Positions 27,588 to 35,596 of a stretch of DNA of 64,000 nucleotides are shown here, in pieces. Position numbers and translations under genes: made by a program. The first letter of the stretch is position 1. Every line of letters begins with the position of its first letter. Where the stretch lies: contig NZ_CP007445.1 of assembly GCF_000599985.1 (NCBI RefSeq), positions 682,001 through 746,000 on the forward strand. The letters are read 5' to 3'. The DNA comes from Gilliamella apicola. GTDB lineage: Bacteria > Pseudomonadota > Gammaproteobacteria > Enterobacterales > Orbaceae. Below the pieces are notes generated by a model. That model ran no database searches and was not told the DNA's origin. It was given only the letters and a program-made list of their open reading frames with translations.

Positions 27588-28933
27588 GTGGGCCAAAAGT
27601 TGTCAAAATTGTTACGCTAGAAGAAGTCACGGCTACTTGTGAAGGCCATTTAGCCCGTCTTGATCAATCGATTAAGCAGTGGCAAAACTCAATGGATAAA
27701 TTGGGTGAAACAGATGAAATGTTTTATGAAAAGACAATTGCAAAACGAAAAACCTTTGATCAGATGTTAAAAGTAAAGCGTTTCGTAGAAATACAAAAAC
27801 TTGTACCGATGGAAATAACCATTCTCGAAGATGATATTGCAAAACGCCGACAATTAATTGTAGCATCAAAAAGCCAAGCAGCAATTGAAGAAAAGCAAGC
27901 AAAAGAAAATATCAAAGCTGTGGTTAATTTATTAAATAATAAACAAGTGGTACTTTCAGATGAATTAAATAACGATTTACAGGAAGCGATTAAAGGTAAA
28001 TATCAAGGTAATATTAATCAGCTTTTAACAAAGGCCTTTAATTTACTCAAGCCTAACAACACCACAGAACTTTCACAAAAGCAAAAAGCTTTGCTCAATC
28101 GTATGGTGGAAGATGACACCACGCAAACTTTTGCAAGCTGGATAGAGAAACAAAATATTGAATTACAAAAAGACCCTTATATACATAAAATTGAACTCTA
28201 TCTTGCTGAATTATCATTTGAGCGAAAAGAAGTTTATGATGTATTTATTGAGCGTTTAAATGTTATTGAACAAGAGTTACAACATAGTCGTCAGAAACTA
28301 TTGCTTGATAGTTTTGTGTTAGACTTGGCTCAAGCAGTTAAAGAAGCCAAGGAGCGTGGAGCTTTACAAACAAAATTAGAATTATTATTAGCCGAATTAC
28401 ACCAAACAACAATGGAACCTTTAGATTTTGATCTAAATACACTTGATACAATTAATATTAATGAATTGAAAGAATTAATTGATAGGTGTGAACAAACGCT
28501 AGCACAAATAACCGAAAAAAATGTAGCGACTTACAGACAACAAGCCATTTTGCAAGGATTGGCTAGTCTTGGATATGAAGTACGACATGGTATGGATACT
28601 CAGTGGGTGCAAGATGGACGATTAGTTTTACGCAATCCGTCCACACCAGGCTATGGTATAGAGTTAGCAGGTAAAGCAGAGGCGACGCGTATGCAGGTAC
28701 GGGCAGTTAAATTGACTTCCGAAAGTGATCATCATCGTGACAAAGATATAGAAACGCTTTGGTGTGGTGATTTTACCAAATTACAGCAATGGCTAGCCAA
28801 ACAAGGTTCAGACTTAATTATTGAAAAAGCATTGCCTGTTGGTGCAGTTGCTCTAAAATCTGTTATTACAGAGGAGATTGACTCTTCAGAACTAGCGACT
28901 GATCAAAAAACATTATTTTCTAAAAAAATATAA
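27584..28933 (+). CDS. Coiled-coil protein of the ClpB-radical SAM-helicase operon
   Basis: 449 aa, unrecognised. The start overlaps the helicase stop by ATGA, so the two are translationally coupled. Residues ~10-310 are predominantly charged helices, probably long coiled coils (for example KQAKENIKAVVNLLNNKQVV, ERLNVIEQELQHSRQKLLL). The last ~130 residues form a compact domain with LASLGYEVRHGMDTQWVQDG, ELAGKAEATRMQVRAVKL and DIETLWCGDFTKLQQWLA. No TM helix or enzyme motif is seen. It could be a structural partner or substrate adaptor for the giant helicase or the unfoldase (inference). Confidence 0.75.
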   Translation: MSGPKVVKIVTLEEVTATCEGHLARLDQSIKQWQNSMDKLGETDEMFYEKTIAKRKTFDQMLKVKRFVEIQKLVPMEITILEDDIAKRRQLIVASKSQAAIEEKQAKENIKAVVNLLNNKQVVLSDELNNDLQEAIKGKYQGNINQLLTKAFNLLKPNNTTELSQKQKALLNRMVEDDTTQTFASWIEKQNIELQKDPYIHKIELYLAELSFERKEVYDVFIERLNVIEQELQHSRQKLLLDSFVLDLAQAVKEAKERGALQTKLELLLAELHQTTMEPLDFDLNTLDTININELKELIDRCEQTLAQITEKNVATYRQQAILQGLASLGYEVRHGMDTQWVQDGRLVLRNPSTPGYGIELAGKAEATRMQVRAVKLTSESDHHRDKDIETLWCGDFTKLQQWLAKQGSDLIIEKALPVGAVALKSVITEEIDSSELATDQKTLFSKKI

Positions 28934-28940
28934 AATTATG

Positions 28941-28990
28941 AAGTAAATTAATGTATTGTTGAACTATCTTCACTTAAGATTAATTTACTT
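28941..28990. repeat. Perfect 12-bp inverted repeat after the four-gene operon
   Basis: AAGTAAATTAAT (28941-28952) and ATTAATTTACTT (28979-28990) separated by 26 bases, eight bases after the last stop. It lacks a T run, so it may be an RNA 3'-end structure and not a classic terminator. Confidence 0.4.
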
Positions 28991-29026
28991 GTTCGCTATT
29001 TGCTATCTGATCCTCGTCAAAATATT

Positions 29027-29074
29027 AAGCAGTACTTACCCTCTAATATTGTTATTTAAGTAATACTGCTTTTC
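29027..29074 (+). terminator. Probable operon terminator
   Basis: AAGCAGTA(c)TTAC pairs with GTAA-TACTGCTT across a ~22-base AT-rich loop and is followed by TTTT. Position and orientation fit termination of the 18851-28933 operon. Confidence 0.45.
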
Positions 29075-29080
29075 ATGTTG

Positions 29081-29656
29081 CTATAGCGATATCCAGCCAT
29101 TGGCTAAATGATGACGAATGCGATTATAATAAATTTCAATCTATACAAATAGTGTTAATTTATCGATTAATGTAGTTGTTTTTTAATTACTATTAAGAAT
29201 AATATAGGGTTTTAATCTATGAAAAAGCGTTCAAATACCGCGCTTTACTAACAATTCTCACTTCAATTGATATACTTTGCTTTAATCTATATTGTAATAA
29301 TAAACGTTTAAAATCAATGTTAGAATACTGACTTCAGCGGTCACTATGAACTATTTCATCTTTGAAAAATAACGCCTAAATAAAGTAATAATCCGTTATT
29401 ACTTTGTAGTTAATTCACAGCTACCGGTTTTATTTGGTACAAGTTGCCTTACCTATATATCTAGGATTAATTTTCCTACACCAAGGTGATAGACTAGCTC
29501 ACTGATGAAAAAAATATGTATTTAACAAGGCATATTTAATCGATTATTGTTTAAATTCAGAACTAAATTTTCTGACCATAAATATTTTCCTCTATGATTG
29601 TTTAGTTATATCATAGAGGTGACATCTGTGTACTTTGTTGGCGAGGATCAATACTG
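29081..29656 (-). mobile_element. Decayed, internally deleted IS3-family element
   Basis: Read on the minus strand: a left-end sequence (29611-29656), an orfA start MVRKFSSEFK (ATG at 29579), orfA helix SELVYHLGVGKLILDIW, then orfB pieces IVHSDR-stop-SQYSNIDFK with the DDE-region pattern HSDRGSQY, and the C-terminal YIEIYYNRIRHH block ending at 29081. Stops and frameshifts interrupt all frames, and about half of a normal ~1.2-kb element is missing. Homology to IS3 transposases is read from these motifs. Confidence 0.7.
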
Positions 29657-29674
29657 TTTAATCTTTTTATTTAT

Positions 29675-30706
29675 TCATTTACAAATTATTTCTTTCTTAT
29701 CATCAATAAGAGTAGCAACTGTTATAAAGTTACCGTAACTATCATCATCAGGATTAATATAATTACGATTAATATATAATGCGTTATAACCATATGTAGC
29801 TTCATATTGTTGACCATTATAACGGTAATAAACAATGTGATGCTCTTCCGAGCTATACCTACCTCTCGTCATAAGATCTGGCATACCATTACAAGTCGAG
29901 TCTAATGGGTAATAAGGACCTTCATAAGAATTAAATAGTAGTTTGGGTTCAATATCGGGTTTTAATAAATAAATCCATGCTTGTGTATTAACCTGATCAC
30001 CAGACACTTTACATTCCGCAATAAATAGGTCACCAACATTCGATTTGCATATATCAAAAATCACATTAGTATTAGGTTTAGATTTATCCTCTACGTAAGA
30101 ATTATCTCCATAATCTGAAAAGTCTTGACTACCACATTTATCATCAGTACTTAAACTCGCCACTAATTTTTTAATAACCAATTCCATTTTTTTATCACTA
30201 GCCAAATCAACTTTACCACTGCATAATCGGCCACTCGTTGGTGAACGCAGAGAGCGAATGCGAGTACTGATATATAGAGGATATAATTGATTAATAACGG
30301 TATTCAATGCTTTATCTAAACAAGCGGTATTTTTACACTGTGATATTAGTTTATTTTGCTCAACAATTTTTCCATCTAAATTCCAAGGGTCATCGACTAA
30401 AGTAATCGTGGAATATTGAAGAAAGCGTGCATTAAATAACTTATTGACTAATTTAGAATTATTGCACGTATTAGCTGGATATTTTGCTTTTGCTTCATTA
30501 ACCATCCTAATAATATTATCATCTTTATCATAGAAGCCAAATAGACTAATATCCAAACATGGATTAAGTAATAAAATTGTTGATAAGTAGTAAGTAGGGA
30601 CAAATTCATCGATACTAGGAATGCTTTTCTCTTGCTTAATTTGTTGAGTGTAAGCAGGAAAAACAATTATCAATAAACTTAATAAATAAAAAGTTTTTTT
30701 TATCAT
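29675..30706 (-). CDS. Secreted protein of unknown function
   Basis: 343 aa with a clear signal peptide (MIKKTFYLLSLLIIVFPAYT, probable cleavage before QQ). The mature part has many cysteines (at least nine, e.g. LNPCLDISLF, QCKNTACLDKA, SGRLCSGKV, DSTCNGMPDL), consistent with disulfides in the periplasm. The C-terminal YYRYNGQQYEATYGYN resembles the strand pattern seen in many periplasmic beta-sandwich or VCBS-like proteins but I cannot name a family. No close neighbour reads with it: the immunity array lies 607 bases upstream behind its own terminator. Start chosen at the signal peptide. Confidence 0.65.
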   Translation of the reverse strand: MIKKTFYLLSLLIIVFPAYTQQIKQEKSIPSIDEFVPTYYLSTILLLNPCLDISLFGFYDKDDNIIRMVNEAKAKYPANTCNNSKLVNKLFNARFLQYSTITLVDDPWNLDGKIVEQNKLISQCKNTACLDKALNTVINQLYPLYISTRIRSLRSPTSGRLCSGKVDLASDKKMELVIKKLVASLSTDDKCGSQDFSDYGDNSYVEDKSKPNTNVIFDICKSNVGDLFIAECKVSGDQVNTQAWIYLLKPDIEPKLLFNSYEGPYYPLDSTCNGMPDLMTRGRYSSEEHHIVYYRYNGQQYEATYGYNALYINRNYINPDDDSYGNFITVATLIDDKKEIICK

Positions 30707-31224
30707 TTACATTTCTCTTCTTTCATAACCTTCTAGAAACTCTAAAGTCAGATTATTTGTTGCATTTTATTTGGTATGTAATTTCAGCAGTTATTTGTCG
30801 AAAATTTAATGAATTCGATAAATTTTCTTATCATATCTCTATAGTCTCGCTTGTATCACTCTTATACTCTAACTCTTGAACAATGCCAAAACCACATAAC
30901 ATTTTATTACTTTCTACTTCTATACAAAATAAAAAACTGTACTACCTAAACAACCTTATAGAGGTGAATATTGCTCTAATATTTTGGCGAGGATTAAACA
31001 CTGAGAAAACATTGAAGAGAAAATATCATCAAAGGCTATTTTAGTTTCATTAATTCCTTTTTTTATATCCCTCTCGATCAATTTGAGGTAATTAAACAAA
31101 ACTTTTTAGGTTGGATAATAATATTTGAAAGGAATAAAAAACTCAGAATAAGGATAATCCGTTTTATTTTTTCAATATCCTCTTGAAAATGCTGTTTTTG
31201 ATGTAACGAAAGTAATATATATTT
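30707..31224. other. Intergenic stretch with an isolated IS3-type end
   Basis: No gene. The only recognisable element is the solo IS-end-like sequence at 30956-31003; the rest is AT-rich without defendable motifs. Confidence 0.4.
30956..31003 (-). repeat. Solo copy of the IS3-relic left end
   Basis: TATAGAGGTGAATATTGC...TTTTGGCGAGGATTAAACACTG matches the end at 29611-29656 and a third copy at 50411-50459 (shared core TTGGCGAgGAT and AGAGGTGA). No transposase follows here. Confidence 0.5.
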
Positions 31225-31260
31225 TAAAAAATATCTGTGCACATATGAACATCAGATATT
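31225..31260 (-). terminator. Terminator of the VgrG-effector-immunity operon
   Basis: On the minus strand AATATCTG pairs with CAGATATT and is followed by TTTTTT, 53 bases past the stop of the last immunity-type gene. Confidence 0.65.
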
Positions 31261-31312
31261 AATTAAATTTCCTTATCCTTATTCCTTTACTATCAATTTA
31301 AGTTTTTTATTA

Positions 31313-32122
31313 TTATTTAATATTATATTTTTGTTTAATGGCAGCTAACTCTTCAAGTGATGTGGCATTAAAGGCTTCCACCATCCATTCTGGCCATCCT
31401 TCACCCTCTATCATATCCTGTTTGAATTTTGCTTCTTCATCTGTCTTGTATTCGCCGTCATCTATATCGGCTGATTTATAGTAAATCATAAAACTATTGA
31501 TCCATTCCCAAACAAAGGTACTACCTGTACCAGCGCGTGCAGGATCTAACATAACATGGTCAATAACCTGATGTGTGCCGGGTTGACATACCATTAATAC
31601 CGTTGAGGATAAAGCATTACGTGAAAAGTTATGGATAATTACACCATGCATATCATTCCAATCATACTCTTGTATGCGGCGTTTTTTCGGTTGTAAAAAT
31701 ACTTTTGGGTGCCGTAATATTTTAAAGTTAAAAAAGTAACTTTCATTAACATACACTTTACCCGTTTTACGATTAAATATGATGGGACTACCGCGGCGTG
31801 AAAATGCATTCTGGTAGAATTCAGGAATAATTAGATATAAACCAAAACTACAAGTAATAAAACCAATTATTCCAATTAGTGTTAGTTCGTGATCAAATCC
31901 AAAAATAAACATAACCATACCAACAATTATAATATTCATCCCAATAATACAAACAAAATAAAGACATGTATAAAAAATCTGATCATTTCGTCGCTGACGA
32001 ATAAGTGCACAATAGTTATCATTGGCAAAAATTAAACGGCGGTCATGTAGTGGTATGCTATAAGGACCTTTATCTAGGTCGCCAAACCAACCAAAGATCT
32101 GGGGACGGTATTTTGACGGCAT
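31313..32122 (-). CDS. Two-TM DUF6708-like candidate immunity protein, family B copy 5 (last)
   Basis: 269 aa. Front part MPSKYRPQIFGWFGDLDKGP is shared by the family. Two TM helices at ~50-105 carry the divergence among copies; here they read IIGMNIIIVGMVMFIFGF and LIGIIGFITCSFGLYLI. The soluble C-terminal domain has FNRKTGKVYVNESYF, then KKRRIQEYDWNDMHG and a conserved tail EGEGWPEWMVEAFNATSLEE. Placement directly downstream of a pore-forming effector with membrane topology fits an immunity protein that blocks the pore (known for the VasX-TsiV2 pair; inference here). ATG start shared by all copies. Confidence 0.8.
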   Translation of the reverse strand: MPSKYRPQIFGWFGDLDKGPYSIPLHDRRLIFANDNYCALIRQRRNDQIFYTCLYFVCIIGMNIIIVGMVMFIFGFDHELTLIGIIGFITCSFGLYLIIPEFYQNAFSRRGSPIIFNRKTGKVYVNESYFFNFKILRHPKVFLQPKKRRIQEYDWNDMHGVIIHNFSRNALSSTVLMVCQPGTHQVIDHVMLDPARAGTGSTFVWEWINSFMIYYKSADIDDGEYKTDEEAKFKQDMIEGEGWPEWMVEAFNATSLEELAAIKQKYNIK

Positions 32123-32167
32123 TATTATTTTATTCCTTATTCCTTTGCGTTTTATTTAAGTTCGTTA

Positions 32168-32980
32168 TTATGGTTTGATATTATATTTATGTTTAATGGC
32201 AGCTAACTCTTCAAGTGATGTGGCATTAAAGGCTTCCACCATCCATTCTGGCCAACCTTCACCTTCTATCATATCCTGTTTGAATTTTGCCTCTTCATCC
32301 GTCTTGTATTCGCCGTCATCTATATCGGCTGATTTATAGTAAACCATAAAACTATTGATCCATTCCCAAACAAAGGTACTACCTGTACCAGCGCGTGCAG
32401 GATCTAACATAACATGGTCAATAACCTGATTTGTACCGGGTTGACATACCATTAACACCGTTGAGGTTAAGGCATTACGTGAAAAATTATGGATAATTAC
32501 GCCATGCATATCATTCCAATCATACTCTTGTATGCGACGTTTTTTCGGTTGTAAAAATACTTTTGGGTGTCGTAATATTTTAAAGTTAAAAAAGTAACTT
32601 TCATTAACATACACTTTACCCGTTTTACGATTAAATATAATTGGACTACCGCGGCGTGAAAATGCATTCTGGTAGAACTCAGGAATTGCATAATTTAAAG
32701 CAAAACAGCTAGTAATAAAACCAATTATTCCAATTAATGTTAGTTCGTGATCAAATCCAAAAATCAACAAAACCATACCTATAGTTAGAATAATTCCTAA
32801 AATAATACAAACAAAATAGAGACATGTATAAAAAATCTGATCATTACGTTCTTGGCGAATAAATGCACAATAGTTATTATTGGCATAAATTAACCGACGG
32901 TCATGTAATGATAGGCTATAAGGACCTTTATCTAGGTCGCCAAACCAACCAAAGATCTGGGGGCGGTATTTTGATGGCAT
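32168..32980 (-). CDS. Family B copy 4
   Basis: 270 aa; TM hairpin variant FVCIILGIILTIGMVLLIFGF and ITSCFALNYAIPEF, shared with copy 2 but not with its direct neighbours. C-terminal block PARAGTGSTFVWEWINSFM is the same type as in copy 5. 45-base spacer to the following copy, with a weak GGAATAAAACAGTA leader. Confidence 0.8.
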   Translation of the reverse strand: MPSKYRPQIFGWFGDLDKGPYSLSLHDRRLIYANNNYCAFIRQERNDQIFYTCLYFVCIILGIILTIGMVLLIFGFDHELTLIGIIGFITSCFALNYAIPEFYQNAFSRRGSPIIFNRKTGKVYVNESYFFNFKILRHPKVFLQPKKRRIQEYDWNDMHGVIIHNFSRNALTSTVLMVCQPGTNQVIDHVMLDPARAGTGSTFVWEWINSFMVYYKSADIDDGEYKTDEEAKFKQDMIEGEGWPEWMVEAFNATSLEELAAIKHKYNIKP

Positions 32981-33031
32981 TACTGTTTTATTCCTTATCC
33001 TTATTCCTTTGCATTCTATTTAAGTTCGTTA

Positions 33032-33844
33032 TTATGGCTTGATATTATATTTTTGTTTAATTGTAGCTAACTCTTCAAGTGATGTGGCATTAAAAGCTTC
33101 CACCATCCATTCTGGCCAACCCTCACCTTCTATCATATCCTCTTTGAATTTTGCCTCTTCATCTGTTTTGTATTCGCCGTCATCTATATCGGCTGAGTTA
33201 TAATTCACCATAAAACTATTGATCCAACCCCAGACAAACATTCTACCTGTTGCTGCTCGTGCAGGATCTAACATAACATGGTCAATAACCTGATTTGTAC
33301 CGGGTTGACATACCATTAATACCGTTGAGGTTAAAGCATTACGTGAAAAATTATGGATAATTACGCCATGCATATCATTCCAATCATACTCTTGTATGCG
33401 GCGCTTTTTCGGTTGTAAAAATACTTTTGGGTGCCGTAATACTTTAAAGTTAAAAAAGTAACTTTCATTAACATACACTTTACTCGTCTTACGATTAAAT
33501 ATTATGGGACTTCCAAGACGTGAAAATGCATTTTGATAGAATTCAGGAATAATTAGATATAAACCAAAACTACAAGTAATAAAACCAATTATTCCAATTA
33601 GTGTCAATTCGTGATCAAATCCAAAAATAAATATAACCATACCTACAATTAATATACTCAACAAAATAATCGCAACAAAATAGAGACATGTATAAAAAAT
33701 CTGATCATTACGTTCCTTGCGAATAAAGGCACAATAGTTATTATTCGCATAAATTAAGCGATCATCATGCAGTGGTAGGCTATAAGGACCTTTATCTAGG
33801 TCGCCAAACCAACCAACGATCTGGGGGCGGTATTTAGATGGCAT
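33032..33844 (-). CDS. Family B copy 3
   Basis: 270 aa; TM hairpin FVAIILLSILIVGMVIFIFGF with the FITCSFGLYLIIPEF second helix of copy 5. The C-terminal block is unique: PARAATGRMFVWGWINSFM. TSKVYV replaces TGKVYV. Confidence 0.8.
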   Translation of the reverse strand: MPSKYRPQIVGWFGDLDKGPYSLPLHDDRLIYANNNYCAFIRKERNDQIFYTCLYFVAIILLSILIVGMVIFIFGFDHELTLIGIIGFITCSFGLYLIIPEFYQNAFSRLGSPIIFNRKTSKVYVNESYFFNFKVLRHPKVFLQPKKRRIQEYDWNDMHGVIIHNFSRNALTSTVLMVCQPGTNQVIDHVMLDPARAATGRMFVWGWINSFMVNYNSADIDDGEYKTDEEAKFKEDMIEGEGWPEWMVEAFNATSLEELATIKQKYNIKP

Positions 33845-33898
33845 TATTGTTTTATTCCTTATCTTTATTCCTTTACTATCAATTTAAGTTTTTTATTA

Positions 33899-34708
33899 TT
33901 ATTTAATATTATATTTTTGTTTAATGGCAGCTAACTCTTCAAGTGATGTGGCATTAAAGGCTTCTACCATCCATTCTGGCCAACCTTCACCTTCTATCAT
34001 ATCCTGTTTGAATTTTGCTTCTTCATCTGTCTTGTATTCGCCGTCATCTATATTGGCTGATTCATAATTCACCATAAAACTGTTAATCCAACACCAAACA
34101 TGAAAACTACCTGCTCCGGGTTGAGCCGGATCTAACATAACATGGTCAATAACCTGATGTGTGCCGGGTTGACATACCATTAATACCGTTGAGGATAAAG
34201 CATTACGTGAAAAATTATGGATAATTACGCCATGCATATCATTCCAATCATACTCTTGTATGCGACGTTTTTTCGGTTGTAAAAATACTTTTGGATGTCG
34301 TAATATTTTAAAGTTAAAAAAGTAACTTTCATTAACATACACTTTACCCGTTTTACGATTAAATATAATGGGACTTCCAAGGCGTGAAAATGCATTTTGA
34401 TAGAATTCAGGAATTGCATAATTTAAAGCAAAACAGCTAGTAATAAAACCAATTATTCCAATTAATGTTAGTTCGTGATCAAATCCAAAAATCAACAAAA
34501 CCATACCTAGAGTTAGAATAATTCCTAAAATAATACAAACAAAATAGAGACATGTATAAAAAATTTGATCGCTATGTTCCTTACGAATAAATGCACAATA
34601 GTTATCATTGGCAAAAATTAAGCGATCATCATGCAATGGTAGGCCATAAGGACCTTTATCTAGGTCTCCAAACCAACCTAAGATCTGGGGACGGTATTTT
34701 GACGGCAT
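33899..34708 (-). CDS. Family B copy 2
   Basis: 269 aa; TM hairpin of the copy 4 type (FVCIILGIILTLGMVLLIFGF) but C-terminal block PAQPGAGSFHVWCWINSFM of the copy 1 type, so a recombinant arrangement. Front KYRPQILGWFGDLDKGPYG. Confidence 0.8.
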   Translation of the reverse strand: MPSKYRPQILGWFGDLDKGPYGLPLHDDRLIFANDNYCAFIRKEHSDQIFYTCLYFVCIILGIILTLGMVLLIFGFDHELTLIGIIGFITSCFALNYAIPEFYQNAFSRLGSPIIFNRKTGKVYVNESYFFNFKILRHPKVFLQPKKRRIQEYDWNDMHGVIIHNFSRNALSSTVLMVCQPGTHQVIDHVMLDPAQPGAGSFHVWCWINSFMVNYESANIDDGEYKTDEEAKFKQDMIEGEGWPEWMVEAFNATSLEELAAIKQKYNIK

Positions 34709-34753
34709 TACTGTTTTATTCCTTATTCCTTTGCATTCTATTTAAGTTCGTTA

Positions 34754-35578
34754 TTATGGCTTGATATTATATTTTTGTTTAATTGTAGCTAACTCTTCAA
34801 GTGATGTGGCATTAAAGGCTTCCACCATCCATTCTGGCCAACCTTCACCTTCTATCATATCCTCTTTGAATTTTGCTTCTTCATCTGTCTTGTATTCGCC
34901 GTCATCTATATCGGCTGATTCATAATTCACCATAAAACTGTTAATCCAACACCAGACATGAAAACTACCTGCTCCGGGTTGAGCCGGATCTAACATAACA
35001 TGGTCAATAACCTGATGTGTGCCGGGTTCACAAACCATTAATACCGTTGAAATTAAAGCATTACGTGAAAAATTATGGATAATTACACCATGCATATCAT
35101 TCCAATCATACTCTTGTATGCGACGTTTTTTCGGTTGCAAAAATACTTTTGGGTGCCGTAATATTTTAAAGTTAAAAAAGTAACTTTCATTAACATACAC
35201 TTTACCCGTCTTACGATTAAATATTATGGGACTACCAAGGCGTGAAAATGCATTTTGGTAGAATTCAGGAATTGCATAATTTAAAGCAAAAAGGCTAGTA
35301 AAAAAACAGGCTATAACAACCAGATCAACAAACTCTATTTTAGAATTATCATGTAGAACCGCTAGCCAAAGACATCCTATGATAGTTCCAATCAACAAAA
35401 TAATGGCAATAAAAAAGATACAAGTATAAAAAATCTGATCACTATGTTCCTTACGAATAAATGCACAATAGTTATCATTGGCATAAATTAAACGACGGTC
35501 ATGCAGTGGTAGGCTATAAGGACCTTTATCTAGGTCGCCAAACCAACCAACGATCTGGGGGCGATATTTTGATGGCAT
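34754..35578 (-). CDS. Family B copy 1 (adjacent to the effector)
   Basis: 274 aa, the longest copy. Its TM hairpin (FIAIILLIGTIIGCLWLAVL, then HDNSKIEFVDLVVIACFF) is unrelated to the other four apart from the ALNYAIPEF end, and five residues longer. GGAGAG precedes its ATG, and only 18 bases separate it from the VasX-like gene. Being next to the effector, it is the best candidate for the cognate immunity protein; the others may defend against variants met in rivals. Confidence 0.82.
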   Translation of the reverse strand: MPSKYRPQIVGWFGDLDKGPYSLPLHDRRLIYANDNYCAFIRKEHSDQIFYTCIFFIAIILLIGTIIGCLWLAVLHDNSKIEFVDLVVIACFFTSLFALNYAIPEFYQNAFSRLGSPIIFNRKTGKVYVNESYFFNFKILRHPKVFLQPKKRRIQEYDWNDMHGVIIHNFSRNALISTVLMVCEPGTHQVIDHVMLDPAQPGAGSFHVWCWINSFMVNYESADIDDGEYKTDEEAKFKEDMIEGEGWPEWMVEAFNATSLEELATIKQKYNIKP

Positions 35579-35596
35579 TCTTACTCTCCTTTTTAA

